DNA from: Polyangiaceae bacterium
Lineage (GTDB): Bacteria > Myxococcota_A > Polyangia > Polyangiales > Polyangiaceae
Assembly (NCBI GenBank): GCA_023150915.1
Contig: JAKLKA010000051.1
Coordinates: 1 to 42,984, forward strand
Direction: 5' to 3'
DNA length: 42,984 bases
Part shown: piece by piece, positions 33,767-42,109 of the stretch
Position numbering within the stretch: the first letter of the stretch is position 1
How the letters are laid out: each line of letters opens with the position of its first letter
Made by a program: the position numbers and the translations under genes
The notes under the pieces: model-generated
Seen by the model: only the letters and a program-made list of their open reading frames with translations
Databases searched by the model: none
Told to the model about the DNA's origin: nothing

Positions 33767-34981
33767 ATGACCGTCGTTTCGCGCATCGTGCACGAAGACG
33801 GGGGACCCAGGCCGGCCGGCGACCAGCGCCCGTGGTGGCAGTCGCTGGCGCCCGATTTCCACGCCTCGCGCGAGCGCTTCGCGATGACCCGCGGCGAGCG
33901 CGCGAAGGTGGCGGTCACTGCCGCCAGCGACGTGGTGCTTCGCACGCTGGGCGCCTCGCTGGTGGCCACGCTGGCGATGCCGCTCGGCTATCACCCCCGG
34001 GCGCTGGCCCGCGCGCTCTCGGACCGAGAACTGTACCGCCAGCTTGCCACGAGCGGCGACCCCGATCGCTTCTTCGAGCGCCCGCCGCGCTCGGTGAGGG
34101 TTCAGCGCCGTCGCGCCGCGCTGCCGCTGTTCCGGCCCCGCGACGGCCGCTGCGAAGACGTGCGGTTCGAGAGCCCCTTCGTGGCGGTCAACCCGCGCGA
34201 GCGCCAGGCGTTCCGTGCGCACCGCGGCAACCGCTTCGCGCACGCGCGGCACTGGCGACACGGCGACCAAGCCCGCCCGACGGTGATTGCCGTCCACGGC
34301 TTCTCTGCCGACCTGTACCACTTGAACGAGTGGTTCTTCTCCATCCCCTGGCTGTACCGCGAAGGCTACGACGTGCTCCTGGTGACGCTGCCGTTTCACG
34401 GCAAGCGCCAGACCCGGCTGTCGCCCTTCTCGGGCCACGGCTACTTTGCAGGCGGCGTCAGTCGGGTCAACGAGGCCATCGCGCAGTCGATCTTCGACCT
34501 TCGCATCTTCATGGACCACCTGCAGCACGACCTGGGTGTGCCGCAGATGGGGGTGACCGGGGTCAGCCTGGGCGGCTTCACCGCGGCCGTGCTGGCCAGC
34601 GTCGAGCCGCGGCTTGCGTTCGCCATCCCCAACGTGCCGGTGACCAGCATCGCGGATCTGGTGCTCGAGTGGCAGCCCATCGCAGGCTTCGTCAAGGCGG
34701 CGCTGGCGGGCACCGGCAAGTCGGTACACGACGCGCGCGAGTTGCTCGCGGTCAGCTGCCCGCTCAGCTATCCGCCACGCTTGCCCCGCGAGCGCCTGAT
34801 GATCATCGGCGGCGTGGGCGACCGGCTGGCCCCACCCACGCACTCGCGCCTGCTCTGGGATCACTGGGGCCGCTGTCGCATCCACTGGTTCCCGGGCAGC
34901 CACCTGATCCACCTGGACCGCGGCGACTACTTCCGCCAGATGCGCCGGTTCTTCCGCGACATCGAGTTCTCGGTCGGGTGA
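33767..34981 (+). CDS. Alpha/beta hydrolase, unknown substrate
   Basis: The 404-residue protein has a mixed N-terminal region (1-165) with one mildly hydrophobic stretch (AASDVVLRTLGASLVATLAM), then an alpha/beta-hydrolase core: TVIAVHGFSADLYHLNEWF, VLLVTLPFHGKRQ, nucleophile Ser267 in TGVSLGGFT, and a C-terminal PGSHLIHLDRG with candidate His. An Asp in IIGGVGDRLAPP fits the acid position. AAAGG 6-7 bases before the ATG is a good SD. It follows the hybrid kinase gene by 20 bases and may be its co-transcribed companion. It ends 3 bases from the convergent lipoprotein. Confidence 0.82.
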   Translation: MTVVSRIVHEDGGPRPAGDQRPWWQSLAPDFHASRERFAMTRGERAKVAVTAASDVVLRTLGASLVATLAMPLGYHPRALARALSDRELYRQLATSGDPDRFFERPPRSVRVQRRRAALPLFRPRDGRCEDVRFESPFVAVNPRERQAFRAHRGNRFAHARHWRHGDQARPTVIAVHGFSADLYHLNEWFFSIPWLYREGYDVLLVTLPFHGKRQTRLSPFSGHGYFAGGVSRVNEAIAQSIFDLRIFMDHLQHDLGVPQMGVTGVSLGGFTAAVLASVEPRLAFAIPNVPVTSIADLVLEWQPIAGFVKAALAGTGKSVHDARELLAVSCPLSYPPRLPRERLMIIGGVGDRLAPPTHSRLLWDHWGRCRIHWFPGSHLIHLDRGDYFRQMRRFFRDIEFSVG

Positions 34982-34984
34982 GGC

Positions 34985-35464
34985 TCACTCTTTCTTGCGG
35001 GTGTAGCGCACCACCATCTTCGAGTCCGCCGCCCGCACCACCATCGAGTCGTCGGCCTTGCTGATCACCTGGCGTTCCAAGGTCGTGCCCACGCGCTCGG
35101 CCTCGCAGGTGCTCTGGTCGATGTCGAAGTAGACCACGCGCTCCGAGACCCGCAGCTTGCCCCACAGGTCACAGATCGGGCGGTGCTGATGCACCGGCAG
35201 GTGGATGTGAAAGCGACCGTCGTCACTCACCGTCAGCTGGGTGCTGAGCTTGTCGTTGACCACGCCGTCCCAGGTTCCGACGAAGTAGAGGTAGGGGTCA
35301 CCGCGATCCCCCGCGTCGAGAGGTTCGCCCCGCGGCGGGGGAGTGACGTCGGACTTCTCGGAGTCGCCGTGGGTCGGGATCACGATTTCGCCTCGTGGCT
35401 GCGGCTCGGCGCGGCCGCCCGCGCAGCCGACCGCGACCCACAGCACCGGCAGCCACAGCCTCAC
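34985..35464 (-). CDS. Lipoprotein, unknown function
   Basis: GTG 35464 gives a signal with lipobox VAVGC (Cys14) and a 159-residue product. An unstructured Pro/Arg/Asp-rich part (to about residue 55) is followed by a small beta-rich domain: YFVGTWDGVVNDKLSTQLTV, FHIHLPVHQHRPICDLWGKL, RVVYFDIDQSTCEAERV, MVVRYTRKKE. Two Cys (in PICDL and STCEA) may pair. FVGTWDG hints at a lipocalin- or META-like barrel, but no family is certain. CAGGAT lies 6 nt before the GTG. It diverges from the RHH regulator gene across 87 bases, so the operator there may also influence it. Confidence 0.75.
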   Translation of the reverse strand: MRLWLPVLWVAVGCAGGRAEPQPRGEIVIPTHGDSEKSDVTPPPRGEPLDAGDRGDPYLYFVGTWDGVVNDKLSTQLTVSDDGRFHIHLPVHQHRPICDLWGKLRVSERVVYFDIDQSTCEAERVGTTLERQVISKADDSMVVRAADSKMVVRYTRKKE

Positions 35465-35513
35465 CCGCCCATCCTGACTCTGCCCGGCCCGCGGAAAAAG
35501 CTCGGGGCCCCCC

Positions 35514-35548
35514 TTGACCAGTGTGATACACGGTGATACAAGTATCAC
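35514..35548 (+). promoter_or_regulatory. Promoter with embedded palindromic operator upstream of the RHH gene
   Basis: TTGACC (35514-35519) and TGATACAAG (extended -10, hexamer 35537-35542) are 17 bases apart. Within it lies a perfect inverted repeat GTGATACAAGTATCAC (35533-35548), and a GTGATACA copy sits just upstream (35523-35530) as a direct repeat 10 bases apart. Short symmetric half-sites overlapping -10 are typical RHH repressor operators, so autoregulation is likely. The predicted transcript start is within a few bases of the GTG at 35552. Confidence 0.75.
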
Positions 35549-35551
35549 GTC

Positions 35552-36013
35552 GTGACACAGAAAGACCCCGACAGCGAACCCGCAGCGGAAAACCCCGAAG
35601 AACCGGGGGAAGATGCCGAGCCGAAGAAGGAGCGTGTGCTCCACACCCGCGTCCCGGCGGTGCTCGAGGGCGAGCTCAAGGCGGCAGCCCGCGCGCTGCG
35701 CATCCCGGTCTCGAACCTGGTGCGCACCATCCTGGAGGACGCGGTCAAGATCGCCGACCGGGCCTCGGAGCGGGTCGAAGACAAGCTGAGCCGCGCCGCC
35801 AAGACCGTGCACGACGAGCGCGACCGGCTGCGGTCGAAGGTCGAGCGGAAGTCGAGCCTCGACGACGTGGTCGCCTATCAGCCCGTGGTCATGGCCCGGG
35901 CAAGCGAGTGCGCCAAGTGCGGTGCGGCGCTCGCCGAAGGCGCTCAGGCCGGGCTGGCCGTGGGGGAAGTTCCGAGCGCGCCGCGCTTCGTTTGCGCGGC
36001 GTGCATGCCGTAG
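35552..36013 (+). CDS. Ribbon-helix-helix regulator with C-terminal zinc-ribbon-like motif
   Basis: A 153-residue protein: acidic tail (1-28), an RHH (CopG/MetJ-type) DNA-binding segment from about 29 to 70 (VLHTRVPAVLEGELKAAARA, then ALRIPVSNLVRTILEDAVKI), a charged helix likely to form a coiled coil (70-105), and a CxxC-CxxC pair (C120, C123, C148, C151) that could bind zinc. The GTG start places it directly downstream of a promoter with a perfect palindrome, supporting autorepression. A zinc ribbon joined to RHH is not a common layout. The next gene encodes an 82-residue helical protein. Regulated targets beyond itself are unknown. Confidence 0.82.
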   Translation: MTQKDPDSEPAAENPEEPGEDAEPKKERVLHTRVPAVLEGELKAAARALRIPVSNLVRTILEDAVKIADRASERVEDKLSRAAKTVHDERDRLRSKVERKSSLDDVVAYQPVVMARASECAKCGAALAEGAQAGLAVGEVPSAPRFVCAACMP

Positions 36014-36115
36014 CCGATTTCGAAAAACCCAAGGACGCCCACGCGCGAGCACGGTGCTCGCCCGGCGGGCGTGTGCCGAGCGCGCCCCAGCGGCGCGCCA
36101 CGAGAGGAGTCCATC

Positions 36116-36364
36116 ATGAACACGCAGGCCGAAACCCATCCCCGTTCCGACACCACCGAGATCGCAGCCGCATTCTTGCGCGTGGGTGCCGCGTGGGCGC
36201 GCCACGGGCTGAGCATTGCTCGCTCGTCGGTGCAGACCAGCGCACGCACGCTCGAGGTGACCGCCGATGCGCTCGGCAGGATCGCCAATCGCTTCCAGGA
36301 CCTGGCCGAAGAGCCGCCGAAGCCCGGCGACGACCTGGTGGAAACGACCGGCAAGGCGGATTGA
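36116..36364 (+). CDS. Small helical protein (82 aa), unknown function
   Basis: The start at ATG 36116 has an excellent SD (GAGAGGAG at about 36102-36108). After a Thr/Ser-rich lead, residues ~15-65 form a long amphipathic helix (FLRVGAAWARHGLSIARSSV, TLEVTADALGRIANRFQDLA), ending in an acidic tail. The pattern is phasin-like or coiled-coil-like but not diagnostic. It follows the RHH gene by 102 bases on the same strand and may be its regulatory partner or target. No homologue is claimed. Confidence 0.7.
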   Translation: MNTQAETHPRSDTTEIAAAFLRVGAAWARHGLSIARSSVQTSARTLEVTADALGRIANRFQDLAEEPPKPGDDLVETTGKAD

Positions 36365-36404
36365 ACGGCGCTCGCTCGGCGAGCTCGGCTATGCTGCCCC
36401 CACC

Positions 36405-37295
36405 ATGGGGACTCGGCACGGGCTCGTGATTGCGTTGGGTGTCTGGGCGCTGGGGTGCGGTGGCGGTGGCGCCGGAGCGGCCGGAAGCGGCCCCGGCGCC
36501 AAGGGCGCCTCCGAGGTCGAAGGGGGCGAGGGTCCGAGCGCCGCGCCCCCGGCCAAGGCCCCCGCCGCCGGCACCAAGGCCCTCGAGAAGCGCAGCGCAG
36601 CGCTCACCTTCGATCTGGTCTTGAAGAAGGGCGACGCCGCCGGTGGCATGCAGGCCGGCAGCTGGTCGCTGGAAGAAGAGCGCGCGCTCGAGGTGCTGGC
36701 CAGCGACGGCGCGGCCGTGAACAAGCTGAAGGTCGTGTTCGGAAAGCGCGAGGCCAAGCCGCTGCTCGGCGTCGAGCTCACGGTCGCGACCGCCGGCCAC
36801 ACCTACGTGCTCGAGTCGAAGGGCGGCAACGTCGACATCACCCGCGCCGACGGCAAAGAGGTCACGGGTGCCGAACGCGACGCGCTGATGACCGAGTACG
36901 ACTGGGTGGGCGGCCCCAGCCCGCTGGCCAAGTGGCTGGGTGACAGCGGGCCCGCCGAGGGCAAGAAGCTCGAGGGCGGCTCTGCCGAGACCCGCGCGCT
37001 GGTCGGCGTGCTCGCCGGGGTCGACTACCAGAGCTCGAAGGTCAGCGTGGTGTCGAAGGGCAAGTCCGGAAGCACCCTCACGCTGGACGTGACCGCCACG
37101 TTGACCCTGGTGGGTGGGCAGACCCGCTTCGAGCTCTCACTGAACGGGCCGGCGAAGGTCGATCTGGCCAAGGGCTGGGTCAGCGAGCTTTCGCTCGAGG
37201 GCACCGCGAAGGCCAGCGGCAAGCTGGATCACAAGAAGGGTGTGCTCGACGTGACCGGCAAGGGCAAGGCCGAGGTCAAGCGCCGCTCGGAGTGA
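36405..37295 (+). CDS. Lipoprotein with beta-rich domain
   Basis: A 296-residue lipoprotein (WALGC, Cys18) followed by a Gly/Ala/Pro linker to about residue 60. The rest is strongly beta-patterned with repeating Lys/Asp/Val/Thr (AALTFDLVLKKGDAAGG, LLGVELTVATAGHTYVLES, STLTLDVTATLTLVGG, KLDHKKGVLDVTGKGKAEV), like a large outer-membrane-attached beta structure. No enzyme motif is seen and no family was recognised. TATGCT lies 9 nt before the ATG and no SD is visible. It stops 3 bases from the convergent fabH gene. Confidence 0.78.
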   Translation: MGTRHGLVIALGVWALGCGGGGAGAAGSGPGAKGASEVEGGEGPSAAPPAKAPAAGTKALEKRSAALTFDLVLKKGDAAGGMQAGSWSLEEERALEVLASDGAAVNKLKVVFGKREAKPLLGVELTVATAGHTYVLESKGGNVDITRADGKEVTGAERDALMTEYDWVGGPSPLAKWLGDSGPAEGKKLEGGSAETRALVGVLAGVDYQSSKVSVVSKGKSGSTLTLDVTATLTLVGGQTRFELSLNGPAKVDLAKGWVSELSLEGTAKASGKLDHKKGVLDVTGKGKAEVKRRSE

Positions 37296-37298
37296 GCT

Positions 37299-38300
37299 TC
37301 AGAATCGGACCACGGCGCCGGCCCAGGTGAACCCGGCGCCGAAGGCCGCGAGCAGCACCGTCTTGCCGGGCGTGAGCCGCCCGTCCTGGATGGCCACGTC
37401 GAGCGCCATGGGGATCGTGGCTGCGGTGGTGTTGCCGTACTTCTCGATGTTGTGCACGACCTTCTCTTCGTCGATCTCGAGGCGCCAACCCACCAGCTGA
37501 TTGATGCGCATGTTCGCCTGGTGCGGCACGAACAGGTCCACGTCTTGGATGCCGAGGCCTGCCTTGCCCAGCACCTCATGGGCCACCTCGGGCATCTTCT
37601 CGGTGGCCCAGCGGAACACCTGCTTGCCCTTCATCTTCGGATAGTGGCGCCCTTCGTCGATCATCTCTTTGGTGATGCGCGGAATGTGCTTGGACGCCGG
37701 CGCCTCGAGCCACAGATCTTGGGCCGCCGAGCCGTCGGCGTGCAGCGCCACCGAGAGCACGCCGCTCTGGCCGTCTTTCGCGCGGCCGATCACCGCGGCG
37801 CCGGCACCATCGCCGAACAACACCGCCACGTCGCGCCCGCGATCGCTGAAGTCCAGGCCCGTCGAGTGCACCTCGGAGCCGACCAGCAGCACGTTCTGAT
37901 ACATGCCGGTGCGGATCCAGGCGTCCGCGATGCTCAGGCCGTAGATGAAGCCCGAGCACTGGTTGCGGATGTCGAGCGCGGGAACGCCGGGCAGGCCCAG
38001 CTTGTTGCCGAGCAAGCAGCCCGAGCCGGGGAAGGTGTAGTCGGGCGAGAGCGTGGCGAAGATGATGGCGTCGATCGCCTCTTTCTTCACGCCCGCGGCC
38101 GCCAGCGCGCGCTCCGACGCGGGCACCGCCAGATCGGCGGCGCCAATGCCGTCTTCCTCGATGTAGCGCCGCTCTTTGATGCCCGAGCGCTGGAAGATCC
38201 ACTCGTCGCTGGTGGTCATCAGCTTCGCCAGGTCGTGGTTGGTGACGACCTTGCTCGGGACGTGGCTCCCGACGCCCAAGATTGCGGATCGAGCTTCCAT
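37299..38300 (-). CDS. fabH: 3-oxoacyl-ACP synthase III (KAS III)
   Basis: FabH condenses an acyl-CoA primer with malonyl-ACP to start fatty acid synthesis. The 333-residue protein carries the full catalytic triad: Cys115 (IRNQCSGFIYG), His260 (FVPHQANMRI) and Asn290 (KYGNTTAA). TSDEWIFQRSGIKERR near the N-terminus and GDGAGAAVIG are family blocks. Start ATG 38300 (MEARSAIL) aligns best; an upstream ATG at 38330 shares its codon region with def on the other strand. It is not next to other fab genes. Relatives in myxobacteria also use branched or aryl primers; primer specificity cannot be read here. Confidence 0.95.
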   Translation of the reverse strand: MEARSAILGVGSHVPSKVVTNHDLAKLMTTSDEWIFQRSGIKERRYIEEDGIGAADLAVPASERALAAAGVKKEAIDAIIFATLSPDYTFPGSGCLLGNKLGLPGVPALDIRNQCSGFIYGLSIADAWIRTGMYQNVLLVGSEVHSTGLDFSDRGRDVAVLFGDGAGAAVIGRAKDGQSGVLSVALHADGSAAQDLWLEAPASKHIPRITKEMIDEGRHYPKMKGKQVFRWATEKMPEVAHEVLGKAGLGIQDVDLFVPHQANMRINQLVGWRLEIDEEKVVHNIEKYGNTTAATIPMALDVAIQDGRLTPGKTVLLAAFGAGFTWAGAVVRF

Positions 38301-38328
38301 CGGCAGCGGCGGGCCGTAACATGGGCCC

Positions 38329-38904
38329 ATGGCGATTCGCAAGATTGCTCAGATGGGACACCCGGTGCTGCGCCGGCGCGCAGAAGAGGTTCCACCAGCC
38401 GAGATCGGCTCTGCGTTCATCCAGACCTTGATCGACGACATGATCGAGACCATGCGTGACGCGCACGGTGCAGGAATCGCGGCACCGCAGGTCCACGAGC
38501 CGGTGCGCATCTCGGTGATCGAAGTCCACCAGAGCGCACGCTATCCCGACATGCCCGAGATCCCCCTGTCGGTACTGGTTAATCCAATCGTCGAGCCGCT
38601 GGTGGCGGTCGAGCCGCTGGCCGATCGCGATGCCATCGCGATGTACGAGGGGTGCCTGTCGGTCGATGGCCTTCGCGGCCGGGTCCGGCGGCCGCGCCGG
38701 GTGCGGGTGCGCGCGCTCGATCGTGAGGGCCGCTCGGTCGAGCTCACCTGGGAGGGTCTGCGGGCGGCGGTGGTTCAGCACGAGACCGATCACCTCGACG
38801 GCATCCTGTTCATCGACCGCGCCGATCCGAAAACGCTGTGCTTCTTGCCGGAATACGAGCGCTACGTTCCGCGCGAGGCGCGGATGAGCGACGGTGGGGA
38901 GTGA
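38329..38904 (+). CDS. def: Peptide deformylase
   Basis: It removes the formyl group from N-terminal formyl-Met of new proteins, using a metal (usually Fe2+). The 191-residue protein has the three motifs: GAGIAAPQ (residues 47-54), EGCLS (107-111, Cys109 metal ligand) and QHETDHLDG (His151, Glu152, His155). An insertion QSARYPDMPEIP follows the first motif, as in many proteobacterial homologues. TAACAT lies 6 nt before the ATG with no SD. It is divergent from fabH, 28 bases apart, and fmt is not adjacent. Confidence 0.97.
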   Translation: MAIRKIAQMGHPVLRRRAEEVPPAEIGSAFIQTLIDDMIETMRDAHGAGIAAPQVHEPVRISVIEVHQSARYPDMPEIPLSVLVNPIVEPLVAVEPLADRDAIAMYEGCLSVDGLRGRVRRPRRVRVRALDREGRSVELTWEGLRAAVVQHETDHLDGILFIDRADPKTLCFLPEYERYVPREARMSDGGE

Positions 38905-38964
38905 GCCGGCTTGCCTCGTGCCGCGCGTTGCCTGCTACGATGACTGCCCCCCAGCGCCCCGACC

Positions 38965-40638
<1,674 letters not shown>

Positions 40639-40669
40639 GGCGGCTCGTTTCGCGCTATACGCCCCGCCC

Positions 40670-41407
40670 GTGACCCGCAAAGAGCCTTCGGTCGACTACG
40701 TGCGCGAGTTTGCTGCCAGCATGTCACGCGCGTATCGCGGGACCCACGGCGAGTCCGAGATCCGCGAGCATGCGGGCGCCGCGCTGCGCCGCGCGGGCGC
40801 CGTCGCGCACGTCGAGCTGCTCGAGCACACCCACGGCGCTGCCGGCGTGGTGTGCGTGGTGGCCGACGATCGCCCCGGCCTGCTCGCCACCATCAGCGCG
40901 GCGTTCGTGCTCTCGGGGCTCGACGTGATCGACGCCGCGGCACACACCCGCAAGACGTCGGGCGGCCGCAAAGAGGCGGTCGATCTCTTCTGGGTGCGCT
41001 ATTCCGAGCGCGAGAAGCGGTCGGAGCGCGTCGCCCCCCAGGCGGCCACGGCAGTCGCCCAGGTGCTGGTCGATCTGCTCGAGGGCCGGGTCGATCGCGA
41101 GGTCGCGTCGCGTCGCGCCGTGCGGCCCGCCGCCAAGGCCAGCGAGACCAAGGTGCGCTTCGTCGAGAACCCCGACGGTGATCTGGCGACGCTCGAGGTC
41201 GAGACCGACGACCGCTCGGGGCTGCTCTTGGCCCTCAGCCAGGCGCTGTTCGAGCAGAAAGTGCAGATCGTCGAATCGGCGGTGAAGACCGAAGGGGCCC
41301 GGGTGCTCGATCGGTTCCAGATCGTCGAGCTCGACGGCAAGCCGATCCAGCCGGGCCGCCGCCTCGAGATCCAGGTGGCGGTGCTGTCCGCGATCCAGGT
41401 GGGCTGA
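40670..41407 (+). CDS. Double ACT-domain protein, GlnD-C-terminus-like
   Basis: A 245-residue protein with two ACT domains (~57-130 and ~170-240). The first has VCVVADDRPGLLATISAAF and LDVIDAAAHTRK; the second TLEVETDDRSGLLLALSQAL and VQIVESAVKTEG with VLDRFQIVE. ACT pairs bind small ligands, usually amino acids; this pair resembles the ACT region of the GlnD uridylyltransferase, but the nucleotidyltransferase and HD parts are missing. It starts at GTG 40670 without an SD; TATACG lies 8 nt upstream. It follows the Ser/Thr kinase by 31 bases, so co-expression is likely. The role may be ligand-responsive regulation in nitrogen or amino-acid metabolism; the partner is unknown. Confidence 0.82.
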   Translation: MTRKEPSVDYVREFAASMSRAYRGTHGESEIREHAGAALRRAGAVAHVELLEHTHGAAGVVCVVADDRPGLLATISAAFVLSGLDVIDAAAHTRKTSGGRKEAVDLFWVRYSEREKRSERVAPQAATAVAQVLVDLLEGRVDREVASRRAVRPAAKASETKVRFVENPDGDLATLEVETDDRSGLLLALSQALFEQKVQIVESAVKTEGARVLDRFQIVELDGKPIQPGRRLEIQVAVLSAIQVG

Positions 41408-41413
41408 GCGCGG

Positions 41414-42109
41414 TCAGCCCCTGAGGTCGTCGCCCTCGGCCGAACGGTTCTCGAAGCCCGGGTCGAAGCCGATTCGGCAGAGTGCGCCGGCCAGCGTGAC
41501 GTTGGTGGTCGACCGATAGCGCGAGGCCGTGTGCCGCGCGCCCAAGGTTCCGAGCACCGTGAGGCCCGCGTCGGCCAGCACCGCCCCGATTCGCTCGCCC
41601 GGACGTGAGTCGTCGCGATCTGGCCCGGTGATCACGCTGGGCCGCGCGAAGGTGAACGGCAGCCCGCTCTCGCGGATCTCGCGCTCGAGCCTGCCCCGGA
41701 CTCGCAGGTACGCGCTCTTGGACCTCGGCGACGCGCCCACGCTGGACAGGTAAACGAAGCGCGGGCGCGCCCCAGAGGCCACGGCCGCCCGGAGCAGCAG
41801 CGCCGTCAGGCCGTAGTCGACGCTTTCGTAGTCGTCGCCGGTCTCGCGTCCGCGCGCCCGCGTGGTCCCCAGCAGGGCATGGACCACCGCCGGCGCGTGG
41901 GCCCGCAGCGTTGCGGTCATTCGGACCTCGTCCCAGGGCGTGGCGTCGACCGTTGCGCCCATCGCTTCGAAGCGCGCACGCCACTCGCCCAGCCGCGGCG
42001 AGTCGGGGCGAACGTGAGCCACCACGCGCCGGCCGGACTCGGCCAGCAGGCGCACCAGCTCGCGGCCGGTGAAGCCGGTGGCGCCTGCGACGAACGCGTC
42101 GGCGCTCAT
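41414..42109 (-). CDS. NAD(P)-binding epimerase/reductase-like protein
   Basis: A 231-residue Rossmann-fold protein with the N-terminal nucleotide-binding motif FVAGATGFTGRELV and RRVVAHVRPDS after the second strand. The atypical SDR layout includes RFVYLSSVGASPRSKSAYLRVRG; in the Y-x-x-x-K active site the Lys is replaced by Arg (Tyr-Leu-Arg-Val-Arg). FARPSVITGP matches the usual substrate-binding turn of NmrA/epimerase-like proteins. It may be a reductase/epimerase or a redox-sensing binder rather than a classic epimerase. Its ATG overlaps the glycosyltransferase stop (ATGA), so the two genes are coupled. Confidence 0.82.
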   Translation of the reverse strand: MSADAFVAGATGFTGRELVRLLAESGRRVVAHVRPDSPRLGEWRARFEAMGATVDATPWDEVRMTATLRAHAPAVVHALLGTTRARGRETGDDYESVDYGLTALLLRAAVASGARPRFVYLSSVGASPRSKSAYLRVRGRLEREIRESGLPFTFARPSVITGPDRDDSRPGERIGAVLADAGLTVLGTLGARHTASRYRSTTNVTLAGALCRIGFDPGFENRSAEGDDLRG

